Origin: Silene noctiflora
Lineage: Eukaryota > Streptophyta > Magnoliopsida > Caryophyllales > Caryophyllaceae
Assembly (NCBI GenBank): GCA_009801015.1
Contig: VHZZ01005641.1
Coordinates: forward strand, 30,870-66,549
Direction: 5' to 3'
Length of the DNA: 35,680 nt
Program-made: the position numbers and the translations under genes
The notes under the pieces: generated by a model
Seen by the model: only the letters and a program-made list of their open reading frames with translations
Databases searched by the model: none
What the model was told of the DNA's origin: nothing
Shown: piece after piece, positions 12,626 to 25,200 of the stretch
How positions within the stretch are numbered: the first letter of the stretch is position 1
Layout of the letters: the number at the start of each line of letters is the position of its first letter

Positions 12626-13239
12626 CCTTTTATATCGTTTTTATTCTGCTGTAAAAAGAAATTACTCTAAAAACGAAAAATTGCTAGAATATTTTACATC
12701 GAATAATCGAAAGATTGCTAAAATATTTTTCATAAACTGAGTGAGTTAACAACTGCAAAAGCATAACCTACTTCGAAGTGGGATGGGTAAAACATTGAAT
12801 TGAAGGTCTGAAAATAAACATTGATCATTAACACGAGACATATTCACCATAAAACAATACCTGCTCCAAATAATCCTCCCAAATCATTACTTTGAGCAGA
12901 AGGATGCTAAAATCTAATGCATCAAAAGCGACTACTCAAAATCCCCGCTAAAAATGACTGAATATGAGCACTTACGTGATTCCACGCCCTTCGAAATATG
13001 CAAATTCCTTGCTTCAACGTCAACACGCGAAGGAAGGAAAAGCAACAAACTTTGAAAGTAACTAAAACACTCCAGCTGAAGTGGCTGAGTGAAGCTAGGA
13101 AACATAATAAAACTCTGGAACAGCAGCGTACACACACCCAAGAAAGAAACACAAGAAAAAACGAGACAAGCTGTGTTATGCTTTAGATAACCGTACAGAG
13201 AACTGAAAGTCTTTACTGAAGCTTTATAATTCACATCAT

Positions 13240-13396
13240 TCATTCAATTTCAGGCAGCTGATCTGTAGCTCCAGATGTTCCAGATGCTGAGGCCTGCTTA
13301 TCTATTCCTTTGTTCTGCAAGCAAAATAAAAACTTAGAAACAGCAGTTCAATAATACTCTGCAGTCTGCACTAATGAACCAGGTTTGATTATTTTC

Positions 13397-13427
<31 letters not shown>

Positions 13428-16400
13428 CTAATTATAAATATAAAATACAAGGCCCAGACAGATATCAGGCTCAAAGCACCAACCAGCAACCACCAAAGCC
13501 TCTCCTAAATAGTAAATACATTAACGAGCATGCATATGATTTGGGCACGAAAATATGGATGAAGGGCGCAACTCTAGTATTGATTGACAAGTATTTATTT
13601 ATTTGGCAAGTACTCATTCCCTTCAAATGATATACCACAGGCCAATGACCCATAATGAAAAATGGGTCTACATCATAATAAGGAGTACGCCAATAATAAG
13701 CCATTTCGCTTATCCAATATAATCCAAAACCAAAGACTACTGAGCCGTTGGCTCCACTGGTCTCTTTAAACTCGTGTTCCATAGAGCAAAGCCTATCGTT
13801 TTAAGAGTTCAAAATACAGTCAGGTCCATGTCTAGCGGTCTGGATCAGAAACATCACTGAGAAACTCGCTGAGAAGCAACTTACAATGAAAATATAGGCA
13901 TAAGTGATGTGGGTAGCTAAGCAGTGTGACAATTTTTATTCTACAGATAAAACGACACCAGATACTGTATTCTCCAAGTCTCTAACTCCAGAGTTGTCTT
14001 GGAATTCACTATGATTGTCATATAGACCGTCTTGTCATATTATCTGATGCTGTCATCGGGAGTAGTCTTGGAATTTTTATAATGCACGAGCCAATGGAAG
14101 AAACTCCTAATGGATACATGAGGGATCCTTAATCTCAAAGGGTGTTTGCTGATGAAGCTTCATATCACCTTTAAAGGCTTGTTCGCCTATTTGACATGAC
14201 CTTAAACCAAACAAATATGACAGATTAAAAAATGTACCCAAGCATCCCCCAGCAGTTCTATACCCAATTCACTAGGGCCATAACAATGTAAAAATTAATC
14301 ACTCCTTTTATTTCATCTGATTGTTTTTTCATTTTTAGTATAAAAGGGTGAAAATGACTTCTAACCTTACCCCTCATCCTCTCATAACAGACCTCTGCAT
14401 CTTTCTACACCAGCACCTCCCACTTAATCTCTCTTCCCGCACTAGCCCACTACCAACCACCCAACTCAACCCACAATCTCCACTCAACCCAACACCACAG
14501 CTTGACCCCGATCCCAACCCCCACCCAACCTACCACCACCATGTCCCCAACTCTGACCAGACCTACCACCGCAACTCGACTAACCACCCTCGCTCGACCT
14601 CTGGAAACCCCCCCAACCCAAGGAGATCGGAAAAGGAGCATATCCGTGATTGACACCGGTGATAGGTTAGATGGCCCATCAAAATCAACAAGACCCTCCA
14701 CAACTACATCATCTCCTCAACACCACCACAACCGGCGAGCCACTGAGATTTAGTGCTGGATGTCAGAAGTGGGGGTCGGTGCAAATGGCTGACGTGGTTG
14801 AAGGAGTAGATGGTGGTCGGAGGAGTTGATGTTGAGAAATGGTGGTTGACGAAAACAGCTTGGGCGATCGAAGGAGTATAAGTTGGAAGTGGAGGGGACG
14901 AGTGTTACCAATGTATCGCCATTTAAGCAGGATCCTAATTCGCTCAGTTTCCCAAATCAAACATCCTATAACAACTTAGCTTCTACTATGATCATCAAGA
15001 TCTCCCTTACACGATAAGCACTAACACAACTATGAAGGACAAATGCACATACAAAAATGTTAGGGAGGCTGAACAGGATGGACTTGCTTTAGTCAACATA
15101 AAGGCCTTTACAATTGAGCAAAAACTAGGATCATGTTTATAAGCAAAAGTGAAGCATGAGACCTACTAGTTCGGAATCTAATTACTTCACACATGACTTT
15201 GTTAACATGAGAATCAAAAATTTCTTACTGGCCAGAAAATAATGAATTCTCGAAGGAACTGGTATGACGCGTAATGATGTCTCGTAAGAATGTTATGGAG
15301 ACAAGAAAAGACAAGATTGATAGCAAGGATAATTCTCCATGTTGACAACAGTGACGATCTAAATGGCATCGTCTAGAGAATCACAAAATACAAAATTACC
15401 ACAACATAGTGTTACCCTGAGGCAGGTGTCAATGAAACAATCACAAAGTACATAAACCTAGGGGAAAGTTGAACTTTTCTCCTAGTGCCCGTCAATCCTT
15501 TTTCCTTTCAAGTGGAGATGGTCAAAAGTAGAGATTGTCAAGTTTCTATCAACATATTTCCAATATACCACGAAGATTGATCACTTTGAATTGGACTTCG
15601 ATTCTAATAGAAAGGAAAAACCAAATAGTTTATACTAACCAAATATGTCATCCTTGGACTTTTTAAAATTCTGTTATACGGAGTATTTAGATTCAGGGTA
15701 GAATGAGAATCACAAGAGAGGTATGAATTATGAACATATGTGAAGTCTAATACCTAAGATAAAATTTAGTATTAGTGGTATAATTATGATATTGATCTCA
15801 CGATTTGATTCATCCCTAAGAGAGGGAAGGCACAAGAATATAAAACCGCCTGTGTGAGTGTGTGGTATGGGAAAATCAAGATTGTTCACAGCCTTACCCC
15901 CTAGCTAGAAGACTAATTGCTTCCCCATCAGACCTCCGACAAAATCAATTTATGAAAATTGCTCCCACACAACTATTGAGCCTCCTCACATGCAAATCAT
16001 ATAAACTAAAACTCTCAAAGTTAAAATCAAGTATAAAGTGTAGGCCTATTGGGTTTCAAATGAAGTGAAACTATAGACATTATCAATAATAGCTACATGC
16101 TACATTTCACTTGTTGAACAAAACAATCCTCAGCTGACAAGACAGTGTTTGTTAGTAACCCTAAAAGAGAAGAATTTAACGTTGGTGCCAAACCTAGATC
16201 ACTTCTAGGTTGTATCTTGTCTCGAGAGCAGATAAAAACTAAAAAGTAAGATTCTTTGGGTAACTGCATGATCAGTTATCAATAAGATTACTCATGTGAG
16301 GGTAACTCTATAGAAGAACGTCATGATTTCAGTTTAAAAGCGATGGTTATCAGTATCAGTCATTGCAGGAGAGGCTGTTTCTACTTTCTAATCTGAGTAA

Positions 16401-19176
16401 TCTCTGAGTTAGCCTCTATGACAGCATTTTTTACTATAACCGTAACAGCAGCAAGAAAGGAATATTTTTGAATACATCACCTAAAAGGATGGAAATATCA
16501 TCTTTCAGTGTAGGTATAATTTATTTACCACTAACATGAACGGGGTGACTAGAAGTTCCTTAGGTCTTATGTGTTTTGTCAAAAGCATTTCAATTTTCAC
16601 GGCCACTTATAAATCTATAATACTCAATCAGGATTCAGGAAGTTCCGCATAACTTGTTGAGTAAAAGAATCATACAAATACAGCTTGGGAGTAGTGAAAC
16701 ACCTGTTCATGGTTTGCCTTTGAGTCAACATGTGATGGACCGTCATCCTTCTGAGAAGATAAATCCTCATTCTGATAATGATCCCCAGGCAACATTTGTT
16801 GATCATGTTGGTTCTCAGGCAACTCAACTTGTTTCTGGGGTAACGTTTGATCTTGCACTGATCCTGGCTGCTGTTGTGACTGCTGATATTTCTGTAGTTG
16901 CTGAAGATAGAGTAAGTACTGTTGTTGCTGCAGTTGCTGGTATTGATATGATTGCTGCTGCTGTTGCTGACTAGGAACTACCTGACCTGGATTTTGCTGA
17001 TGAGTCGGCATATGTTGCTCCTGATCTGGATTTTGCTGATGAGGTGTCACTTGGTGTGGTTGTGGCAGCTGAGATACTAGTTGTTGTTGTTGCTGCTGCT
17101 GCTGCTGGAGAAGCAGCTGTTGCTGCTGCTGATAATAATATTGCCACATCTGATTAGGATCTACCTGACTCTGCTGATGAGTTGGCACATGTTGCTCCTG
17201 TCCTGGGTTTTGGACCTGTTGCTGAAGCTGCTGATTGGGTGCCATCTGTTGTGATTGTAGCAGCTGAGAAGCTGGTTGTTGTTGCAGGAGAAGCTGTTGT
17301 TGCTGATAATAATACTGCCACATCTGATTGTACAAATGAGTGTTCTGCACATCCCCATATTGCTCATTATTAGGCAATGGATATTGGTTGACCTGAGCTT
17401 GAGGATACACACTGGGTTGCAGAGGAAGCGGGTCTTGAGGAGTAGACCCAACAACCTGATTTTGAACATTATGTGACTGTCCTTTGTTGCCAATGACGCC
17501 TATATGTTGATTTTGCATCCTTCCATCTCTAGGACCTCGAGAATTATCTGGATACCGGGGATAACGACGGTTGGGTTGACGCCTGTCTCGATGCCAACGT
17601 TCATCTGAATTCCAGCGAGAGTTATGCCTTCGTGGAGAAAGGGACCGCTGCCTATGATGTCGGCTATCCGAATACCCATGAGAACTCCGTCTTCTTGGAG
17701 AAAGAGACCTATCCCGTCGGTCCCCAGAATTCTCTGGAGAACCATACTCTGAACGACCTCTATTAGATGAATTGAGCCGGAAGCGGCTACCTTCTCTATC
17801 TAAAGTACGAGTCGGGGATGATACTGGCGAGAAATCCTTGTGGTGTCTACGTGTAGGACAGGAAGAATCGTTGCATGTCTCAGCAGCATCATTATCCAAA
17901 GGTTTTACAGGAACTGACATGAGGATCCCTTCTGGAGAAGCTTCAACAGGTAGAGTTTTACATTCTTTAACAAAAGGAGATTCCTCATCCTGAGGATTTG
18001 ATGAACGACCACCTTTCGAGATGGGCTTCTCGTGTTGAGCTATCAGCTCTTGCTGTTTTTTAATGCCATCTGAACCACAATTGTCGACAGATTGTGCAGG
18101 GCTTTCATTGTCATGTTCTATAGCTTGATCCTCTATGTGTGACTTTGAGGGTGAGTGTTCTACTTCTACCTGCAAACAATCTAGACCTTCATCACCCGGT
18201 TCAAACTGTGCCTGGTCATTCATAGTCTGTTCATTTTTATCAGCATTCTCCACTGAAGACTTTTGAAACTCCAGGTCAAAAAAATCGGGTCTACCTTCAG
18301 CAACCATCTTTAGTACAGCACCAGCATCAGCAGAATTCTTGAGGGAAGACTGCTCTCTGACTAAATGAGGAAAGAGTTTCAGATGGCGAATCCATGCCTT
18401 CCGTATATCATGGATGCTTCCACAAGAGTCGATGAACTGTCATGGTAAAAATCAAAGATTTTATCAGGAAAGCATAGCTTAAGGATAACAATCGGCTCTT
18501 GTTTAAGAAGATTTCGCTGATGGAACTGTTGATTGCAAAATCATGGTTTATGTTTCTTAGATCAAAGAAATGCATCAATCATAAAGACCAGAATTGTAAA
18601 TGGGCAAGACAGCCTGTTGGGTCTGGATGGGCCAACCAGCAAAGTTGGTATTTAACCTTTTACCCACAGGAATGTGCAGCTAGTATCTACCACAAGATAA
18701 TCTTCATGCATCGCTATGTTATGTAAAATCAACATTATAAGTATGAACTAAACAAAACTCACCTGAGTTCTACTACTTAAGGAACCTCAGAGCAACTTTG
18801 TTCTCTAAACTTACATAGACCAGTGTATTAAAGAGATATCAGAAGAACAATTAACAACAGAAAATAAAGTTTTGCTTTCCCCACAGGTAAATTACATCGT
18901 TATGTTATGTAAAATCAACATTATAAGTATGTACTAAACAAAACTCAGCTGAGTTCTACTACCTAAGGAACCTCAGAGCAACTTTGTTCTCTAAACTTAC
19001 ATAGACCAATGTGTTCTAAAGCTATATCAGAAGAACAATTAACAGCAGAAAAATAAATTGTTTTGCTTTCCCCACTGGTAAATTACATCGTTCATGAACC
19101 ATTGCAAGAAGTTGACAGATAATGTTCTAGTTTACCATTGAGAAAGAACGTAAATGGCTCTTGCAAATTGTGAAGG

Positions 19177-19212
<36 letters not shown>

Positions 19213-22200
19213 GGTTGGTTGGATGCGAGCAGTCTTAACCTCGTGTTAGAAACACAAAGAGGTTGTTTCCGAATGACCCAAGATGAAAATTGCATCGAAA
19301 ACTGCATAGAATGGCTGTTACTCCACAATAAAAAAGACGTGCAACCAGTTTAATGAGCCATTTTGCTTTCGTCCATCGCAAAGAGCATTACCTCCAAATA
19401 TAATGTTGAAATTTGCTCACGATCTTTCATGCTAAGATCACCTGAAGCATCTGGCCCAAAAGTAAGTGCCCGAGCAATAAGTGAATCCAAAAGGTTAACC
19501 TGCCTTGCCCCATCATGTATCGATGAAAAATGCAGAAGTTCCTGTAAGGAAAGGTAACGTTTTTGTTACTAGTTCCACAATTTAGAATCCACAAAAGGTG
19601 TGTGCATTGTGGCCTGAAAGAGCGGTTGCTTTCATGTCCCCAACAGTTTTCCATAAACCAATAAGACTCATTTAGGAGGGATATACCTTGAGGAGTAATT
19701 TTGAGTAAGGCACGCGTTGAATACCGTCCAACAAAACTTCTCTTGCACCTTCCACACTATTTCTGACCTATCAAAAGGGAACAAAAGACTATCAAACAAT
19801 GCTGTAAATGTCAGTCACCCAATGACGAGATAATAAGTCACCCAATGATGGAAAGACATGGTAAGATATGGTTCCTCAGTCACGGTCATGTTTACCTTTG
19901 CTCTTTGAACAAAGACATAGGAGGAGGAGACCAACTGTAGCTATTGTTATTGAAGACGTGGACCAAATTCAGGAGGAGGATGAGTTTACTCATTAGAAAC
20001 ACTCCCAGCATAGAAAGGTAAACAAATGACTCAAACCCTCTAAAATGGAATAGGTAACCAAATGAATGGGGAAAAGGGAGTAGAAATATCATTCATAAAC
20101 TAGAATGAAATACAGAAAGACACAAAGGAAGAGATGTACCACAGGGATGCAAACTTTTCTAGCTGTTAGTGAGTGATTGGAATGGAAATTTTGTTAGGTG
20201 TAGGCCAGTTTAAGCTGCCTAGTTAGGGCAACCTAGTGCCATGGAGTCTTTGTTAAAGATCGTACTAGATTATTTTAAAAAGGAATGCTTCCACTTAGTT
20301 CCCTGAAATATACCCTAATTCCCACTTTGGTGTCCCAAGTTTTTATGAATTCCACTTTGAGGTTTGAGATATTTCCCACTTTGGCGGTGTAAGGGTGTAA
20401 CATCTCTAAAATTTCATCACATAACATATATTTTAACCAAAATGTAGTTGTTTTTTTTTTTTTTTTTTTTTGCAAAATTATGTAAAAATGCGACTTTATA
20501 TATACTTTAATGCTTATTTTCGCAGTTTACTAAGTTATTAAAATGTCATTAATTCAGGTGAACTTGACTGTTCTATTAAGTCACCAAAGTGAAAAAAAAA
20601 AATATCAACCCCAACGTCACCAACGTAGGAGATAGTTCAAACCTCAAGATACCACGTCACTGATTTAGGTAAAGCCGAGTGTTCTATATATCAGGTAATT
20701 AGGTCACCAAAGTGAAAAAATACCGACCTCAAAGTCACCAAAGTGGGACATAGTTGATGAGACAGTATTCGTAGGTTCTATATGGGTCGACTTAGTGGCG
20801 ATGTTTTGTGAGCCGTATCGTGTTTGCACAAGCGTCAACTTCAAAGGGGGAAATATGGAGTTCCAAAACTGTACTCGATGCAAGGCCAATTGGAGGTGAA
20901 AGCTTAACATCTTAGCTTTCCAAAGGTGGGTCATACGCTTAATTACGCGAAGAAATGATAAGAAACGAGTGGGATATGGCTCTCACAAGTTGACTACGCA
21001 CACAAGCGCAACCTAAACGCGGCTCGTGTGTCCCTAAAGCTTCAAATCCTCTTTTGCCTACGCGAGGTGTGTATAAGGGGGTGTTTGGTTCAAACACAAA
21101 AGGTATGAGGTATGGGTTTGGAATGAGTCAAACCCATACCAAGTGTTTGCTTGTCAAACATAAGGGTTTCATACTCATACCTCATGAACCCAACGCATAC
21201 CCAAGTAGGGGGTGGGTATGAGATTGACACCAATGGGTATCAAACTAAAAAAAAAAATGTGAAAATAAAAATTATGGCAATATTGTAAATGAACTTTTAT
21301 ATAATTATTTGATTAAATATTTATTTTCATNATTTTATAATATTAAAAAATATTATTTAAAATATTATATTTTACATAACTTAGCTTTAATTGAGTTTCA
21401 AACCCATACCACTCGGAATTGAAACAAACACATGGAATGAGAAATGGAGTTTCAACCCCATACCACCCAGGTGAAAGACTTTCATGACTTATTAATATGA
21501 AGTCCATTTTTATTCTAATTATTATTTAAGTCGATTTTCCATATTCCGACCAACTTCTTACTTACTAGTTACTATATATATAAGCTTAGTTTTAGTTTTA
21601 GGATTCTTCCATAAAACCTATTATTCTAAATCTATCATGAGGTACTAATTCCTCCTTTTTGGTTAGCCATTTGAAGCACTTGATATGAGATCGTGAATTT
21701 GAAAGTTTTAATCTTTATCTTGACTATTCTTAATTGCTATGTTCTTAATCTTATGAATGTTATTTTATGATTGCTAGGTGCGCAACTAGTTATCTATCTC
21801 ATCATTCTATTATTAGTTTAATTAATTGAAAAGGAATTGTTAATTAACTTTACATTAGTAACAACTACGGGATTAATATTGAGCGGGATTCGTTAATATT
21901 GGTATATAGGAGCAATTATCATGTATCGAAAGAATAACTGAATTGTATGTGTTATTTATCCCTTATCGAATTCTCTATTCATTATTCATTATTGTTGCTG
22001 TTAGATTACATCTTTAACTGGGAGTTCAATGACCAATTAGTATTATGTTGTGGATTTGTACTTGACCTAAGATTTTTAAAAATCTGAATTTACTCATCTT
22101 CTTATTAGTTTAATCAACCAAAGTCCCCACCCCAAGAACTAGTTTGTATAGTTTGCACTCTTGTACACTATAATTAACTTCTACCCCAAAACTAGTTGGT

Positions 22201-25200
22201 TTAGTTTGCACTCGTATACACTTTAATTAAATTGGACCTTTCCTGTGGGTTTGATCCTTGCTTTCGCGATAATGCTATCTTAGTAGTCTAGTTAAGTGAG
22301 TGATTATAAATTAACGTTTGATATGCATATGACTTTCGGTCCACTCCGACACTTAGTTTTATTCGCGTGTCCGACGCTTTAAGTGTCGGGCACGACCGAC
22401 ACTTCATTTTAGACCAAAAATTGAAAATTTGTGAAAAATAACCGTATCGACGTCTTGTCTATCCAACACTTGCATCTGTTGAAATCAGCAAACCGGGAGC
22501 ACAAAAGGTAGAATTAGCACAAAATCAAGGCGCCAAAGTGAAAATTTTCTTTTGTAATATATTATCGACATCCTACGTGGTAGCGTAGGGTAGGGTCCGG
22601 TCCGGTACCTTTGTCGGATCGTGATGTGTACCCTTGCCCACACCAAGGCAAGAATGGAAGAAACAAAGAGGTGTTAGTGAGGAATCGCCCACAGGCCACA
22701 CTTCTCGGGACATGAGATGGTGAGTAGGAAATTCTAGTCACGATTGTCAACGGCCGACACACTAAAGCAATAAAAGTAAACAACAGGATTATTGAAAGCG
22801 AGCAACAAGCATTAACAAGCTTAAAGGTAGGAGGTGGTTTTCATTGACTAGCACTCCCTATAGAGGCTTATTTGATAGCACAATTGTAGTAGGAGAAAAC
22901 GTTGAATGTGCAAAATAGCGATATGTTTCCTCCAGAACTATAAAACTAAGTTAAACTAATAATCATTACCCAATATCTGACATATAGGAAGAAGCCTTCG
23001 AGTATGACCTTTACAAACTCTACTTATTACAAAAAAAGTATGGAAAATATAAAATCTATAGGGTCGAAGTGTGTGCTGTGTGCAGTGTGCAGACCATCAC
23101 ACTACGTCTGTAGTAAAACTCTTACATCAACAGCCACAACTGTCACTTCAAGAATCTACAGATACAAAACTTCCAACCCACTCCAATAATCTCATATGAT
23201 GTTTTTAATTAATTTTATTTCTCACTTCTCAATAATGATGGAGAATATCACTTATAATACATTCTAGTGAACTGTTTAAGAACATCTTCTTGTTACTTGA
23301 TGCAGGTATGTAATCATTAACTACATTAATACAGTTATTCAAAAGTTCCATCTTATGTGTGCTTTTCACCTCCATGGCCTCCTACAAGATGGTGGCATAC
23401 TGGCACGTTTTCAGTAAACCGCACCACTTAATGGCCAATTGCATTCAACCAGGTTAAAAATATTTCTGAGCAACTTCGTGGTGAGGATCTCTTTAAAAAA
23501 TTCCTATCCTAAAGAACAATAAATTATATTATTTTTAACGATGCAAATCAAGGCCAAGATGGTACTAGGAATAATGGCGTACCATGCATTGGAAACGTGC
23601 ATAATGCAGATACAACATCGGTAGTGTGCCAGGACTCTTCACGGCAGCCAAATCAAGTGATGCCTTGTATATATCAGATGCTCTGGCATAATTCCCCTGA
23701 CAATTTTTTTTGGAAACAAATATACCTTTAATTTACGTCTGCAGAATCAATCAATATGAAAATATGAAAAAATTAGCATCTTTTACCATGCGTTTTTCCA
23801 GATTAGCCTTCCTCCTAACCATGTCAATGAAATGAGATCCGATTTCTTGGTCACACTGAAGAACTGCTTCATGTGCACCTTCAATATCACCATTGTTCTC
23901 TTTAAACCAAGCATTGAAAAGATGAATCTCAGGGGAATTCTGCATCAGCCACATGAGCGGATACATGAAACCTCTAGCAACAAAATTTCCTTATAACCTC
24001 AAAGGCTCCCGTCCACACCGAGGTAAGGGAGGTCAGATGTATGCAACTTATCCCCCCAGTTATAAACACCAGGGGTTTGGGTTCTGGATGACTCATAATG
24101 AATATTACGTCATCATTCACATCAATGGACTGCTACTTCATACTAAAATGAAGCTTAGCCAGTATGGTCAGTCAATCTGCTTTATTCCATCACATTCCAA
24201 AACCAAAGAATAGTAAGTCATTGGCTCTATTGGAAATGGAAAGTAGAACCATGAAACCTCCAATCATCTATAAAGCACTTCAATCATAGAACCCAATTGA
24301 AAGCTGGCACACAGAAAAACGACCTTATCTCAAAGATCTGCCAACATAACGTTTAAGCCTTTATGTTTCACCTAAAAGTAAACTCGGTTACAAGGGAGCA
24401 GCTTCGAAGACATTGTATAGTCAGACCTACAAACTACTTGCTCGCAAATTCAACTGAAAATCATAGCATACTCTGCGGACCAGTAGAGCAAGTGGATCCA
24501 ATAGGATTGAATGCTAATACAGAAGTCAACAATTTTACATCCAAGGCTTCAGGGGTGAATAGCACATATTGATTTATTTATCAGTAAAAAACTAGCAACT
24601 GCTCATATTAATCATCTTTGCACTTTGCCCTTTTAACCTTTATTATATAGTGATTTAAGGGCTGTTTGGATACAATACTTGGAAAGAAGGGGAGGGGGAA
24701 GAGAAAGGAATGGAAGGGGATCTCAAATGGAACAATGTTGTTTTCCTTCCAAAATCGTTCTTATAATGGAAGTTTGAGATATCATATTCAAAATTAATAT
24801 AACACCTTCAGAAAGATATTGGTTGCTCGGTCCATAGCATCACTTGCTATCTCCTTCCCTCCATTGGCCTCCACATAGTCGACATAGCGCATCCAAAACT
24901 CAGGATAATGGGCACAAGAAACTAAACATCTTTCATACAGTTTCACAGCCTACGATAAAAAAAACAGAGAGATTAGTTCAGTATTCAAAAGAAAACGGAA
25001 GGCTTAAACACCTCAAGCATTTCGGGAACATAGTCATATACCCAGTCAAAATCACCTTCCATTTCAACAAGATCCAAATACTGATGCCAATTCTCTAGTT
25101 GACTATCATCAAATGGCTTCACATGAAAATAAGGCCTGTGTATGTTTTGTTCAAACTTCCGCAATTTTGCATCCAAGTCACAAGCTTTTCGATAATAACA

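Larger units (their letters stand above)
13315..16702 (-). other. PRP39 intron 11 (3.4 kb)
   Basis: The donor is GAACAG|GTGTTT at 16702-16701 and the acceptor TTTTGCTTGCAG is at 13315; both flanks are in phase 0. The intron holds a 27-base A tract (13401-13427) and a C-rich/G-rich insertion-like block (14290-14960). ORFs such as 13471-13782, 14348-14753 and 15862-16068 resemble no family. If the intron is retained, the protein ends ten residues past the exon at the stop codon ending at 16670. Confidence 0.7.
19768..23582 (-). other. PRP39 intron 8 (3.8 kb)
   Basis: The donor is GCATG|GTACGC at 23582-23581 and the acceptor TTTTGATAG is at 19768. The acceptor was fixed by reading frame: the next AG, five bases on, would put a stop straight after the join. 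The intron holds a repeat with CCAAAGTG motifs, LTR-retrotransposon text and a MITE. Positions 22340-23580 contain nothing else I recognise. Confidence 0.75.

Noticed and set aside
14348..14753. Pro/Thr-rich ORFs, like a cell-wall protein
   Set aside because: They follow from CCA/CCC-rich composition in a transposon-like block inside a PRP39 intron; several frames are equally open.
16654..17476. Plus-strand ORFs opposite the PRP39 Q-rich exon
   Set aside because: They are antisense shadows of CAG/CAA repeats (Val/Ala/Leu-rich).
18437..19391. Additional PRP39 exon between exons 10 and 11
   Set aside because: Exons 10 and 11 join in phase 0 and give continuous family sequence (TLYLE then FIDSCGS), so nothing is missing.
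21331..21331. Ambiguous base n as a biological feature
   Set aside because: It is a sequencing or assembly ambiguity in AT-rich DNA and affects no gene.
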